A stretch of DNA of 64,000 nt from Pseudomonas viridiflava (GTDB taxonomy: Bacteria > Pseudomonadota > Gammaproteobacteria > Pseudomonadales > Pseudomonadaceae), in NCBI RefSeq assembly GCF_900573885.1, contig NZ_UPSE01000565.1, positions 1 to 64,000 of the forward strand, read 5' to 3'. Under the pieces are notes generated by a model. The model had not been told where the DNA came from, made no database searches, and saw only the letters and a program-made list of their open reading frames with translations. Position numbers and translations under genes: made by a program. How positions within the stretch are numbered: position 1 is the first letter of the stretch; every line of letters begins with the position of its first letter. Shown here piece after piece: positions 34,478 through 43,659 of this stretch.

Positions 34478-34936
34478 GTGAAACCTGAACTACGTCCAGC
34501 CACCCCTGACGATTTACCCCTCGTGTTCAGACTTGAGCGCGCTTACATCCAGGATTTTGAGCCCGCCTCATTGCAGGGCTGGACCCGGGCGCTCGACCGG
34601 CATCTGGAGCAGTGGGTAGCGAATTTATCTCGAATGGTAGTCGCTGAAGTAGCCGGCGAGGCCACTGGGTACTACTTCTGGGAAGCAGAGAATGAGCAAG
34701 CCGTCCTAAGCTCCATCACCGTACTAGCCGCTTACCGCCGGCAAGGCATCGGCACGTTTTTGCTCAGGGATTTTGAACACGAGGCGCTGAAAAGCGGCGT
34801 GACGCGGCTGACGCTTGGCGTGATCACACACAACCCCGCGAAGCGTTTGTACGAGTCCGCCGGTTACACGTTTGTTCGCCATGAAGGGGACTACTGTTAC
34901 TACGAGAAATCGCCCGCGGGCGGCGACCCTATTTAA
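34478..34936 (+). CDS. GNAT-family N-acetyltransferase
   Basis: 152 residues from a GTG at 34478 (GGGAA site). Acetyl-CoA motif A is VLAAYRRQGIGTFLLRDFEHEA; NPAKRLYESAGYTFV is the usual C-terminal motif B. The acceptor is unknown. Confidence 0.83.
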   Translation: MKPELRPATPDDLPLVFRLERAYIQDFEPASLQGWTRALDRHLEQWVANLSRMVVAEVAGEATGYYFWEAENEQAVLSSITVLAAYRRQGIGTFLLRDFEHEALKSGVTRLTLGVITHNPAKRLYESAGYTFVRHEGDYCYYEKSPAGGDPI

Positions 34937-35094
34937 TCGGAGAACGCAGCCGGCAGTTGGAACCCCTGCACCTTCCCGAACTTGGCCGAAGGTCGCTACC
35001 TGCGACAGGGCCGAGGCAGCGCGCTACATAAACCCGAACCCGTCACCGCCCGCACGAGGCAGCACCGGGTTCAAGCAGCGATCAAAACGCCAGA

Positions 35095-35176
35095 TGGCCG
35101 AAAGCTGCCTGTCGTGAACGGCGGCAATCGGCCAGAAGCGAATGTTTAGAGTAGAAAAATAAATCTGTCTCCTTTC
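35095..35176 (-). repeat. R1 repeat, reverse orientation
   Basis: Read on the minus strand it gives GACAGATTTATTTTTCTACT, then CTAAACATTCGCTTCTGGCCG, the same order as the copy at 43041. It faces the copy at 35396. Confidence 0.55.
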
Positions 35177-35294
35177 TTCTGGTCTTATCGAGGCTGAAAA
35201 GGCGGTGCTTGGAATGGGACGCCGAACGTCCCTGGCGCGCGGCATACTCTATATGAAGCGCTTATGCATCCTTGCGGCTAACGATGCGGTTTTT

Positions 35295-35390
35295 TTACCT
35301 CAGGAGGCAAGCCGTACGGTATTTGGCCACGGAGTCGATCACGCGCTGCGCCCAGTTTTCGTCATCGGGGCGCACAACAACCACGTGCGA
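35295..35390 (-). pseudogene. Unidentified C-terminal gene remnant between two R1 repeats
   Basis: The minus strand reads VVVVRPDDENWAQRVIDSV and AKYRTACLLR before a stop, a well-formed protein tail with no start or upstream domain. It lies between inverted R1 copies. I cannot name the family. The rest of 34937-35592 shows no gene. Confidence 0.3.
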
Positions 35391-35395
35391 AAAAA

Positions 35396-35481
35396 GCGAG
35401 AGATTTGTTTCTCTGCTCTAAACGTCCGCTTCTGGCCGATAGCGACCGTGCTCGATAGGCAACAATCGGCAAGAGGCGGTC
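35396..35481 (+). repeat. R1 repeat, forward orientation
   Basis: GCGAGAGATTTGTTTCTCTG, then CTAAACGTCCGCTTCTGGCCG, ending near an AATCGGCAAG inverted part. It pairs with the reverse copy at 35095 across 220 bp. Confidence 0.5.
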
Positions 35482-35592
35482 ATTTGCACCGTCAACTTTC
35501 GTGGTCTCTTCCTGATTTTTTCGATTGTTCGGTGGGTGCTGCCGGCGCGTTACGCCCATTGGCTGGAGCGCTATCAAGCCAATTGAGGACGC

Positions 35593-36492
35593 TCAGACCA
35601 GGGCTTTGCAGGTTTCAAACAGCAGCGCCCGCACCCACTGCTGGGCTGGTTGATGGTGGGTGCGCTCATGCCAGGCGGCGATTTTGCTGAAGCCGGGAAG
35701 GCTCAGCGGCGGTTCGGATATCTGCAAACCTTCGCTCGCCCTGACCAGACGACGCGGCACTACCGCGATCAGATCGCTGCCGCGCAGCACTTCCAACAGC
35801 ATCAGAAAACTGGTCACCGACAGGCTTACCCGGCGCTCCAGACCCAACTGGGCCAACGCGCTATCGGTAACGCCGCGAAAACCACCACCGGCGTACGAAA
35901 CAATGGCGTGGTCCAGCGCGCAAAAGCGTTGCAGGGTCAAATCGCTGGCCGCCGGGTGGTTGTGGCGCATCACGCAGACGTACTGCTCGTCATACAGATG
36001 CCGGGCATGCAAGCCGTCGTGAGTGGTTTCCGGGGTGAGGATGGCCAGGTCCAGGTCGCCCGCTTCCAACTGACTCAGCACACGGTGGTCGTCCACCGGT
36101 AATGCCGCAATGCGGATGCCGGGCGCCTGGCGGCCCAGTGCGGTAAGAAACGGTACGAGGATGGTGCGTTGTGCGTAGTCGGTGGCGGCGATGGTCAGCG
36201 TCACGCTGGCGGTCGCCGGTTCAAAACGCTGAGGTTGCAGCAGCACTTCAATTTCACCCAATACACGCTTGATGGGCAAAGCCAGCTCCAAGGCCCTGGG
36301 CGTTGGCACCAGGCCACGTTGCGCCCGTACAAACAATGGGTCGGCGAAGCTGTCACGCAAGCGCGTCAACATGCCGCTGACCGCCGGCTGGGTGAGTGCC
36401 AGGCGCGCAGCCGCCTTGGTGACGCTGCGCTCGTCGAGTAACGCATCCAGCGTTTTCAACAAGTTCAGATCCACTGTTCTGATATCACGCAC
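35593..36492 (-). CDS. LysR-family regulator D (NodD/NahR-like branch)
   Basis: 299 residues. It begins MRDIRTVDLNLLKTLDALLDERSVTKAAARLALTQPAVSG, split at the helix turn, the start typical of the NahR/NodD/LeuO branch. Effector domain SVTLTIAATDYAQR. Divergent from an SRPBCC gene. Confidence 0.85.
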   Translation of the reverse strand: MRDIRTVDLNLLKTLDALLDERSVTKAAARLALTQPAVSGMLTRLRDSFADPLFVRAQRGLVPTPRALELALPIKRVLGEIEVLLQPQRFEPATASVTLTIAATDYAQRTILVPFLTALGRQAPGIRIAALPVDDHRVLSQLEAGDLDLAILTPETTHDGLHARHLYDEQYVCVMRHNHPAASDLTLQRFCALDHAIVSYAGGGFRGVTDSALAQLGLERRVSLSVTSFLMLLEVLRGSDLIAVVPRRLVRASEGLQISEPPLSLPGFSKIAAWHERTHHQPAQQWVRALLFETCKALV

Positions 36493-36605
36493 GCTTATGC
36501 AATACCTCAGAGAAGATGATTGGTCTTATGGAGTGTGGGCGCAGATCATTCTTCCCGTCAAAGGCAGTCATCACTGCCGTCCAATCGACTTAAAGGAATC
36601 ACCGA

Positions 36606-37118
36606 ATGCACGCAATCATCTGGCCCGACGCCTACCTGCCCGGCACCACTGAAAACTTCGCCTCCAACGAAATCATCGTGGCCGGTGTCAGCGCCGCCGA
36701 AATCTGGCAGCAGTTGGACGACACCCGTGCCTGGCCGACCTACTACAGCAACGCCAGCGACATTCACTTTCACGACGGCAGCGGCCCGCTGTTGAGTGAC
36801 GGTGCGCTTTTTTGCTTCACCACCTTCGGGTTTCCGGTGCAAGCGCAGGTTACTGAACACGAGCCGCCAGCAGCCGGTAAACCGGGCCGCGTTGCATGGC
36901 ATGGCTGGGTGGACGGTGACGCCGACAGCCGTCTGGACGTGCATCACGCGTGGTTGATCGAAGACCTGGAGGGCGGCCGCGTGCGCATCCTCACCCAGGA
37001 AACCCAGAAAGGTAAGCCGGCTGCCGAACTGGCGCTCGCCAAGCCGAATCCGATGATCAATGGGCATCAGGAATGGATTGAGGGTTTGGTCAGCGCCGCA
37101 CGCCGCGCTCGCGGTTAA
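36606..37118 (+). CDS. SRPBCC (START-like) domain protein
   Basis: 170 residues. The hydrophobic-pocket fold is suggested by FASNEIIVAGVSAAEIWQQL, WPTYYSNASDIHFHDG and the long C-terminal helix (NPMINGHQEWIEGL). These proteins bind lipids or aromatic ligands. Ribosome site AAAGGA. Probably controlled by regulator D. Confidence 0.8.
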   Translation: MHAIIWPDAYLPGTTENFASNEIIVAGVSAAEIWQQLDDTRAWPTYYSNASDIHFHDGSGPLLSDGALFCFTTFGFPVQAQVTEHEPPAAGKPGRVAWHGWVDGDADSRLDVHHAWLIEDLEGGRVRILTQETQKGKPAAELALAKPNPMINGHQEWIEGLVSAARRARG

Positions 37119-37164
37119 AACGCGCGGTTGGGCGAAGGGAGAAAAGAATCGAGTTTTCCCCAGG

Positions 37165-37199
37165 TCTGAAACGTCCGCTTTTGGCCGATTGCGGCCAGT
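37165..37199 (+). repeat. Partial R1 repeat
   Basis: GAAACGTCCGCTTTTGGCCG followed by ATTGCGGCCAG matches the second half of R1 (see 43041). The remaining gap to 37304 has no gene. Confidence 0.5.
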
Positions 37200-37304
37200 C
37201 GGGATGAAAAAAGGGAACATCTTTGGCCGGCACAGTGAACATCCATAAATGCCAAAATTTGCCGCTCGTAGCCATCAGCGTTCGGTTACGAGCAGCACGG
37301 CGGT

Positions 37305-38081
37305 CTATGTCAAAGCCATTACCTGACCATCGCCGGGAATCAGTAGCCGACTGGCAACGCCGGCTTTGGCTGCCGCACTTGCCAGCTCCTTGCGGGTAAC
37401 AGGACAGTGGTTGATCGCTTCCAGGTGGTTCGCGATAACGGTGCCTTGGCTCAGACGGGTAAATTCGAGTACATCGGACAAGCCCATGATTATGTCGCTC
37501 CCCACGTCGAAACGCGCCCCTCCCGCAGGCACCACACTGACCTGAGGCTGATGCTGCAACACGAAGGCACTTACCGTGGCGGTCAAAATCGTATCGCCGG
37601 CCAGATACAGGCTGGGCTCGCCTGGCAGCTCGATCAGGTAGCCGACGCCGTGTTCCATCAGACGTCCAACCACTCCCTCTCCATGGGTGCAACGGATTGT
37701 GCGAATCACGCCACCCAGGAAGGGTTTCGGCTCGCCATGACCTTCCGGCAATGGCTGTACATTCAAACCCAGCTTCGCCAGGTAAGCCGCGTCATGTGGC
37801 GTGCAGATAACGGGAATCTGCCGCTCTCTCAGCCACCGCGTGCCCGCTCTGTCCAGATGGTCGAAGTGGCCTTTCTGGCAGTGGGTGATCAGGCAGTGAG
37901 TGATGGACTCCAAGGCGTCGCGAGCGCCCTCCGGGAGTTCGACGGTCGGGTTCCTCTGACGCCCAGTGAAGACGCGTAACGAAGGCAGAGCGCCTTTGCG
38001 GGCCAACATCGGATCGACCAGAATGCGGTGCGCGCCTAGTTCGAGAATGATCGTAGCGTTGCGAATTTGCTGAATGTTCAT
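37305..38081 (-). CDS. Metallo-beta-lactamase-fold hydrolase (UlaG-like)
   Basis: 258 residues from the ATG at 38081 (CAGGAG 7 nt before; ATG at 38084 also possible). It starts MNIQQIRNATIILELGAHRILVDPML, split by a strand. The usual H-x-H-x-D-H motif reads K-G-H-F-D-H (in HCQKGHFDHLD), so the first His is replaced or supplied by the earlier His. LAGDTILT and ANHLEAINH give later metal ligands. Divergent from a GlxA regulator. Substrate unknown. Confidence 0.78.
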   Translation of the reverse strand: MNIQQIRNATIILELGAHRILVDPMLARKGALPSLRVFTGRQRNPTVELPEGARDALESITHCLITHCQKGHFDHLDRAGTRWLRERQIPVICTPHDAAYLAKLGLNVQPLPEGHGEPKPFLGGVIRTIRCTHGEGVVGRLMEHGVGYLIELPGEPSLYLAGDTILTATVSAFVLQHQPQVSVVPAGGARFDVGSDIIMGLSDVLEFTRLSQGTVIANHLEAINHCPVTRKELASAAAKAGVASRLLIPGDGQVMALT

Positions 38082-38170
38082 CATGAGGCTCCTGGGGTGT
38101 GGACTCATGGTGCCGGGACAGCAAAATGCTCATAATGGCGTGAACTGACATAAACCATTCATTTATTGCC

Positions 38171-39139
38171 ATGACTACCCCTCTACGAATCGGTCTGTTG
38201 CTCTTCCCCGACTGCATGCCAGCAGGGCTTCTGGCGTTCGTGGATATGCTGCATGCAACGAACCGGCGAACGGAGCGCTCGCTGTTCGAAACCTACTTCG
38301 TCGCCGAGCAAAGCGGTGCGGTCACTTGTGCTCACGGCCTGGTTCTGACGGCCAATCATGGGCTTCTGGAGCTTGCTCTGGACGCGATGCTGATCCCTGG
38401 TTATTGGGCCGAGTCCCCCCAGCAGGTGGATAAAACCCTGCATGACAATGCCTCGCTTTTGGCCGGCCTGGCGAAGCTCGGTAAGCGCTGTCGTATCTGG
38501 AGTTATTGCACTGGAGTATGCCTTGCTGCCGCCAGTGGCCGCCTTGATGGCGAGCACGCCACCGCAACCTGGTGGCTGGCCGACACGCTGCTTCAGCGCT
38601 ATCCCAAGGTGCGATGGCAGTATGAGCAGAACTGCATCTTCAACGAACGCACCGGCACTGCCAGCGGAGTCAACGGCTACCTACCGCTCGCCCAGGCGCT
38701 GATTGAGCGGCAGGTTGATGCAACGGTGTTCAACGACCTTAACCGGTTGATGGTACTTCCCCGCCCGATCCAGTCGCACGCGGCCTTCCGGGCCCTCAGT
38801 CTGATCGAGCAACCCAGCCAACTGCTGCGTAGGTTGCATACGCTGGTGCAAAGGTTGCCAGCCGAGAGGATCACTGTTCGCATCTTGGCGGCAGAGTTGG
38901 GAATGACCGAACGGACACTGGCGCGCAAGGTCGGGGAAGAGACCGGGAGCGCGGTAGCCACCTATGCGCGTCGCATCAAGCTGAGCCAGGTGAGCGAACG
39001 ATTGATCTTGACATCCGTGCCCCTCAAAACCATCAGCAGTGAGCTGGGCTTCAGCAGCGATTCGAATCTCAGAAGAATGTTCAAGGAGCTGACCAAGCTG
39101 ACTCCCGCTCAGTACCGGCAGCGATTCGCCCGGTTCTAG
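38171..39139 (+). CDS. GlxA-type AraC regulator E
   Basis: 322 residues. N-terminal DJ-1/PfpI-like domain (IGLLLFPDCMPAGLLAFVDML, IWSYCTGVCLAAASG with the nucleophile-elbow Cys) and C-terminal AraC double HTH (ILAAELGMTERTLARKV and ISSELGFSSDSNLRRMFKEL). Probably activates the divergent hydrolase. Confidence 0.85.
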   Translation: MTTPLRIGLLLFPDCMPAGLLAFVDMLHATNRRTERSLFETYFVAEQSGAVTCAHGLVLTANHGLLELALDAMLIPGYWAESPQQVDKTLHDNASLLAGLAKLGKRCRIWSYCTGVCLAAASGRLDGEHATATWWLADTLLQRYPKVRWQYEQNCIFNERTGTASGVNGYLPLAQALIERQVDATVFNDLNRLMVLPRPIQSHAAFRALSLIEQPSQLLRRLHTLVQRLPAERITVRILAAELGMTERTLARKVGEETGSAVATYARRIKLSQVSERLILTSVPLKTISSELGFSSDSNLRRMFKELTKLTPAQYRQRFARF

Positions 39140-39279
39140 AGAAGAAAGCAGCCAGTCAACGGGTGTCCGACTTCGGCCAAGAGCGGGCCGTTGTTGGATG
39201 GTTACTCCCTCTTCCAAGGTGGATACCCATATACGACCTCGCCGACCACATGCGGCTTACCATCTTTAGATGGAGTGAA

Positions 39280-39344
39280 AAAGGGGCGGATTTATTAAAC
39301 AGCTCTAATTTAGAGTCGTTAAATAAATCCGTCCTCTTTTTTTC
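39280..39344 (+). repeat. Palindromic repeat with T-tract, probable terminator
   Basis: GGGGCGGATTTATTAAAC and GTTAAATAAATCCGTCC flank a nested GCTCTAATTTAGAGT hairpin and end in TTTTTTT. It is the cleanest copy of the family at 5163 and 11121 and could end transcription after the GlxA gene. Confidence 0.6.
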
Positions 39345-39427
39345 CTGAATGATTTGCTCATTGGCTGTCTATTCGTGTTTGGGTGCGGCGGCGGTAACTG
39401 CCGCCGCAACCTAGTCTTTGAAAAGGG

Positions 39428-40078
39428 TTACCGAGCCTGGGCGGTGCCTGCAGCTGCGGCTTTCTCCGGGTTGACCCCGTCGAAGCTTTCGAAGACATCC
39501 ATGAAGCCAGGGACGGTCGCCTTGCGAGCCCAGTCCCGTTGGAATTCACAGAACAACTGAACGCGACTGGTCATCTTGCCGCCCGCCTGCTCGATACGAC
39601 GCAGCCCTGCCTCGTGTGCGGCGACCGACGTCCCGCCCACGGCATCTACAGGAACGTACACTTCATAACCTTCCAACAGAGCATCGAGCGCGGGGAACGC
39701 TAGACACACTTCGGTCCACAGCGCCGTAATAATGAGCTTGCGGCGCCCGAGCGCTTTAACGGCCTGCTTGAATTCGACGTCTTCCCAAGCGTTGACCGTG
39801 GTCCGGTCATAGGTCGGTACGTCACCAATGAGGTCCTGCAATTGCTGAATCGGCGGCTTGTTAAGACCGGTCGAAACGTTCACCGTCGAGTGGATGATCG
39901 GCACACCGTAGTTGACTGCCGCCTTCGCAATGGCCGCGATGTTAAACACGAGTTCCTCAGGCCGCATGGAACGAATCGAGGAAACCTGGAGCGGCTGGTA
40001 GTCGATGATGAGCAGCGCCGAGTTTTCAGGCGTGAGGAGATGGTCTGCGTGGGGGTTGCGGATCGTTTCGCTTGTCAT
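39428..40078 (-). CDS. Isochorismatase-fold hydrolase (YcaC-like)
   Basis: 216 residues. Asp26 (LLIIDYQPLQ), a PTYDRTTVNAWED block and Cys125 (ALWTEVCLAFPALDAL) follow the YcaC pattern closely, better than the protein at 16372. It is followed upstream by a membrane protein gene in the same direction and a divergent LysR gene. Confidence 0.82.
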   Translation of the reverse strand: MTSETIRNPHADHLLTPENSALLIIDYQPLQVSSIRSMRPEELVFNIAAIAKAAVNYGVPIIHSTVNVSTGLNKPPIQQLQDLIGDVPTYDRTTVNAWEDVEFKQAVKALGRRKLIITALWTEVCLAFPALDALLEGYEVYVPVDAVGGTSVAAHEAGLRRIEQAGGKMTSRVQLFCEFQRDWARKATVPGFMDVFESFDGVNPEKAAAAGTAQAR

Positions 40079-40227
40079 GGATAGATATCCTTATGGGTTG
40101 GAATTGAAATCAGCTCAGGCCGAAAAAGCTTCAGACGAAGTCGGTCCAGCTCGACTTCGGATGTCGCGCGTTTCGACGCTAAGGTGATGCTTGATCGCCG
40201 GGGCAGATCGGTACATTCAAATGGGAG

Positions 40228-40629
40228 TTACCCGGCTCGGCGCAGCGCCAGGCTCGATAGGAAGAGCCCCAAAAGCCAGAACAGCGGACCTGCGAGGCCA
40301 GGCCACATCGGGACATAGCCAGGAATCAGCACATAGAAGATGAAACCCAAGTCGACTACGCTGATGACCACAAGGTTGATCCACCAGCCGCGGACGTCAT
40401 TGCGCCAGTTCAAAACCACTGCAACGACGAGCGCGATAACCGAGAGCCAAAGCAGGTTCCAAGCGTCCTGCAAAACACGCCCGCGCGGCATGCCTTCAGC
40501 CATGGATTGGCCAAGCTGATAAACGCTCCAGGCCGCATTGAAGTGAAGCAGCGCCCAGATCACGTACGCCACAGCGCCGACTTGGGCGAGCCGAGAAGAG
40601 GCTCTGGTTGCGGCGTTCGAATTCGGCAT
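40228..40629 (-). CDS. Four-helix membrane protein of unknown function
   Basis: 133 residues with four hydrophobic helices (about residues 15-35, 55-75, 82-102, 110-128). Trp-rich loops. I do not recognise a family. Between the LysR gene and the hydrolase, so probably one operon with the hydrolase. Confidence 0.6.
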   Translation of the reverse strand: MPNSNAATRASSRLAQVGAVAYVIWALLHFNAAWSVYQLGQSMAEGMPRGRVLQDAWNLLWLSVIALVVAVVLNWRNDVRGWWINLVVISVVDLGFIFYVLIPGYVPMWPGLAGPLFWLLGLFLSSLALRRAG

Positions 40630-40807
40630 GACGTCCCCTGGTGAGATTATGGTTTTGAGATTTCCGACGCTGATCTGTGCGACGAAACTACGGCCAAACT
40701 ACGGCAGTTAGGGTTCTCGAAAAACCACCATCGCGAGCACTATCTGTTCTTCCTTCGCGAACCACTTATGGGTTGATTACGCTACTTACCGCCGTCACTA
40801 TTTGCGC

Positions 40808-41719
40808 ATGGCCGACCGATTTGAAGATATGCGGGTGTTTGTTGCTGTCGTTTCGGCCGGCGGCTTTGCTGCGGGCGCGGAACGTCTCGGCGTGGTGAAG
40901 TCGGCGGTGAGTCGTCGTGTCCGTGACCTCGAGGATAGGCTAGGCGCCAGGCTATTTGACCGGACAACGCGCCGCGTCCAGCTCACCGAAGCGGGCCGCG
41001 ATTTCCATGACCGGGCCGTCGAGGTGCTAGCGGGGCTCGAACAAGCGGAAGAAGCGGCTTCGAGCGCTAGCAAGGAATTGAAGGGGCGAATCCGTATTGC
41101 TGCTCCGGTCTCGTTCACCGCGCACTGCCTGGCCCCGGCAGTCGGGCAGTTTCTGGAGCGGCATCCTGCCGTTTCGCTCTCGATCGACACCGACGACCGC
41201 ACGGTCGATCTGATACACCACGGTTTCGATCTCGCGATCCGCATCGCGCGACTACCGGATTCGTCATTAGTGGCGCGGCGGCTGGTGACCATTCGGCACG
41301 TGTGTGTTGCCAGTCCAGTGCTACTTGACCGCCTGGGCACACCACAAAAGCCGGATGAGCTTTCGCGCTTTCCTGGCGTGACTTACTCAAACGTTGATGA
41401 AGTGGGTTATTGGAAATTCACCGGCGACGTTGTGCCATCTGTCACTAGTCGTCTCGACTTCGCTAACGGCGATGCCATTCGGGAAGCGGCCATCGCCGGC
41501 GTTGGGGTTGCGGTACTTCCGACCTTCATTGCACACGAGGCCATCAGGCGCGGAGAACTTTCGATCGTGCTTGCAAAGCATATGCGGCCACCGATCGCCA
41601 TGTACGCGGTACATCCGTCGATGCGTAACCAAACCGCACGAGCGCGCGCATTCATCGACTTTTTGGTCGACCGCTTTGGCGGCGAGCCGTTCTGGGATAA
41701 AGGCCTGTTCAGTGACTGA
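40808..41719 (+). CDS. LysR-family regulator F
   Basis: 303 residues from the ATG at 40808 (a TTG lies two codons earlier). HTH GGFAAGAERLGVVKSAVSRRV; effector domain KGRIRIAAPVSF. Divergent from the membrane protein and isochorismatase genes, which it likely regulates. Confidence 0.84.
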   Translation: MADRFEDMRVFVAVVSAGGFAAGAERLGVVKSAVSRRVRDLEDRLGARLFDRTTRRVQLTEAGRDFHDRAVEVLAGLEQAEEAASSASKELKGRIRIAAPVSFTAHCLAPAVGQFLERHPAVSLSIDTDDRTVDLIHHGFDLAIRIARLPDSSLVARRLVTIRHVCVASPVLLDRLGTPQKPDELSRFPGVTYSNVDEVGYWKFTGDVVPSVTSRLDFANGDAIREAAIAGVGVAVLPTFIAHEAIRRGELSIVLAKHMRPPIAMYAVHPSMRNQTARARAFIDFLVDRFGGEPFWDKGLFSD

Positions 41720-41909
41720 AGCGCGTTGGACGAGGCGATATCGGAGCACTCGTTAAACTGGAAAATAAGGTCTCGCTCTCACTCGCGGCTCAGAGCCTCT
41801 TGTGGGGCCCGAGCGTGAAGCTGAACCGCTACACCCGAAACCCCTAACCAGGCGCTGACCGCTTTCGAATGTCATCACGAATCAGCACCAGGTAATTGCC
41901 CATCCGGTC

Positions 41910-42249
41910 CTAGATCAATCCCTCGTCGCGCATTGCCTGTTCCACGCCAACCTCTGCAAGCATCCGCTCATGATGCGCCTTCACTGCGGGCCAACTTGCC
42001 AATCCGCCCGGGAGCATGAGGGATGCCCAGCGCATCATCGGTACGGAATAGGCATCGACGTAGGTTCGACTGTTTCCGACGATGTACGTACGGTCAAGAA
42101 GGTGTGCTTCAAGAAAAACCAGCCGCTTGCGAACCAGGGAGGTTCCTCCTGCGCGCACATTCGCAAGCGAGCTCTCATCGTTCGCGGTCGTGTAGCGCTG
42201 GGGCATAAACACAGGACAGAAAGCAGGATGGACGTCGCCGGTGAAGAAA
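41910..42249 (-). pseudogene. C-terminal half of a glutathione S-transferase
   Basis: The minus-strand frame encodes a GST all-helical C-terminal domain (VHPAFCPVFMPQRY, HLLDRTYIVGNSRTYVDAYS, then MMRWASLMLPGG). The thioredoxin-like N-terminal half is missing. The frame breaks exactly where the duplicated segment begins (about 42249), so the duplication or insertion cut the gene. Confidence 0.65.
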
Positions 42250-42451
42250 CATCCTCCCAATTAACACATCCCCATTTTCACGCCCTCCATCCTTCACCCC
42301 TGCCCGCCGCAGCCGACATCTTTCCCCCGCCCTCGCCCGCTACAGTTCCCCATCGCTGAACAGTCAGCGAAGCCGGCTTGGCCGCCGGATTTCACACAAG
42401 ACGCCACAGCGTCAGCTATAACGGTTAGGCGCTTTTTTATGCCTGCTTTAT

Positions 42452-42525
42452 GGCGGCTGTGCGCGGGACACCTTCGGGTGTGCCGGGTTTCTTGTGTCCG
42501 GTCGGCCAACCTGCGTACAGCTGCC
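42452..42525 (+). ncRNA. Structured RNA candidate before DUF3077 gene (copy A; C4-antisense-like?)
   Basis: A 13-bp outer stem joins GGCGGCTGTGCGC to GCGTACAGCTGCC with G-U pairs. It encloses an ACACC-TTCG-GGTGT tetraloop hairpin, a CCGG/CCGG hairpin and a small GGT/ACC hairpin. This resembles an element I recall near Pseudomonas DUF3077 genes and the C4 antisense RNA fold of phages; that identity is not verified. Copy B is at 43588. Confidence 0.55.
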
Positions 42526-42584
42526 ACCCTTTTGCTTGGCCGCAATGGGAGGAAGTTCTTCAATCTCACAGGAGGAGTTAAACG

Positions 42585-42845
42585 ATGAACAACCCAACCC
42601 CCGTAACCACCCACCAACCCTTCGACCGCATGGACGGCGCCGCGCTGTTTTCCGTTAACCCTGGCGTGCCCGTTTCAGATGCGCTGGAGCGCGCCGGCGA
42701 CTTGATGCTGTATGTGCAAACGCTCGCAGCGGCGGATGCGTTTGTTAATAAAAATCTGGAGTCGGGCATCATTCAAACGCTTAGCGAAATGGCCAAGGCG
42801 TTAATCAATGCGGCCACTCACGGCGATGGCGGCGTCAGGCCTTAG
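42585..42845 (+). CDS. DUF3077 protein (copy A)
   Basis: 86 residues: LFSVNPGVPVSDALERAGDL, then a helix with AAADAF and a C-terminal IIQTLSEMAKALINAA helix. Strong AGGAGGAG ribosome site. Function unknown. It differs from copy B at 3 of 86 residues. The leader holds the structured RNA candidate and a perfect terminator follows. Confidence 0.8.
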   Translation: MNNPTPVTTHQPFDRMDGAALFSVNPGVPVSDALERAGDLMLYVQTLAAADAFVNKNLESGIIQTLSEMAKALINAATHGDGGVRP

Positions 42846-42856
42846 GCAGAGCCGAA

Positions 42857-42886
42857 AAGAAAGGCCGCTCGGAGGCGGCCTTTCTT
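42857..42886 (+). terminator. Bidirectional terminator (copy A)
   Basis: AAGAAAGGCCGC and GCGGCCTTTCTT form a perfect 12-bp stem with a 6-nt loop. Confidence 0.75.
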
Positions 42887-42900
42887 AACACCGGTTCCCG

Positions 42901-43021
42901 CTATTTGATAAAGGCATCCACATCCGCACCAAGGCCTTTGATTGCTTCTTTGAAGTCGTTGGCGGTGATGGCTTGTTTGTCGTTGTCCAGGTTGGTGCCG
43001 AACACTTTGCGCACGACTTTA
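42901..43021 (-). pseudogene. 3' fragment of the DUF3313-type lipoprotein gene
   Basis: The last ~40 codons of the gene at 44034 are repeated here, including its stop, then the sequence stops abruptly at 43021 and turns into AAATTGGAAAAG and an R1 repeat. It marks the end of duplicated unit A. Confidence 0.7.
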
Positions 43022-43040
43022 AATTGGAAAAGAATTGGAA

Positions 43041-43138
43041 AAGGGGACAGATTTATTTTTCTACTCTAAACGTCCGCTTTTGGCCGATAGCTGCCTGTGA
43101 GGACGGACTGTAATCGGCCACTAGCGAACGTGGTAACC
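43041..43138 (+). repeat. Dispersed repeat R1, best copy
   Basis: It starts AAGGGGACAGATTTATTTTT, continues CTAAACGTCCGCTTTTGGCCG and ends ATCGGCCACTAGCGAACG. The second half is an imperfect inverted repeat (14 of 18 pairs between CGTCCGCTTTTGGCCGAT and ATCGGCCACTAGCGAACG). Other copies are at 27089, 35095, 35396 and 37165. Confidence 0.6.
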
Positions 43139-43162
43139 GTCTCATCAGGCGGCCCCGAAGCC

Positions 43163-43254
43163 CGTCATTCCCGCGAAGGCGGCGGCAGGAAACCGAGCCC
43201 GCCGGGCCATTCTGCATTCCGAATCGTCGGACCGCCGCTTCGCGGGAATGACGG
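43163..43254. repeat. REP-like inverted pair
   Basis: CGTCATTCCCGCGAAGGCGG (43163-43182) faces CCGCCGCTTCGCGGGAATGA (43232 on), a typical intergenic REP dyad. A similar pair is at 54769. Confidence 0.6.
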
Positions 43255-43587
43255 TGGCGGGTTGATATCCTGGTTAGCCGCTTTATCGCGCAAACGCGGC
43301 GAACAAGAGAACGAAGCCTGTTTATTCGATGAGCCCGCCTCTGCCGTTGGCTCCCCTGCTCTACTGAGCTTTTCGCCCCGGCACTCAACATCCACCCAAT
43401 TAACACATCCCCATTTTCACGCCCTACATCCTTCACCCCTGCCCGCCACAGCCGACATCTTTCCCCTGCCCTCGCCCGCTACAGTTCCCCATCGCTGAAT
43501 AATCAGCGAAGCCGGCTTGGCCGCCGGGATGTTATAGGCGCACGAGCGTCTGCTATAAGAGTCAGGCGTTTTTAATGTCTGCTTTAT

Positions 43588-43659
43588 GGCAGCTGTGCGC
43601 GGGACACCTTCGGGTGTGCCGGTTCCTATACCCGGTCGGCCAACCTGCGTACAGCTGCC
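43588..43659 (+). ncRNA. Structured RNA candidate before DUF3077 gene (copy B)
   Basis: Same fold as 42452-42525. The outer stem GGCAGCTGT/ACAGCTGCC is fully Watson-Crick here, where copy A has a G-U pair. The ACACC-TTCG-GGTGT hairpin is unchanged and the middle hairpin loop differs. Confidence 0.55.

Noticed and set aside
35095..35481. Facing R1 repeats as an insertion sequence
   Set aside because: No transposase gene between them, only a 30-codon tail fragment; no target-site duplication visible.
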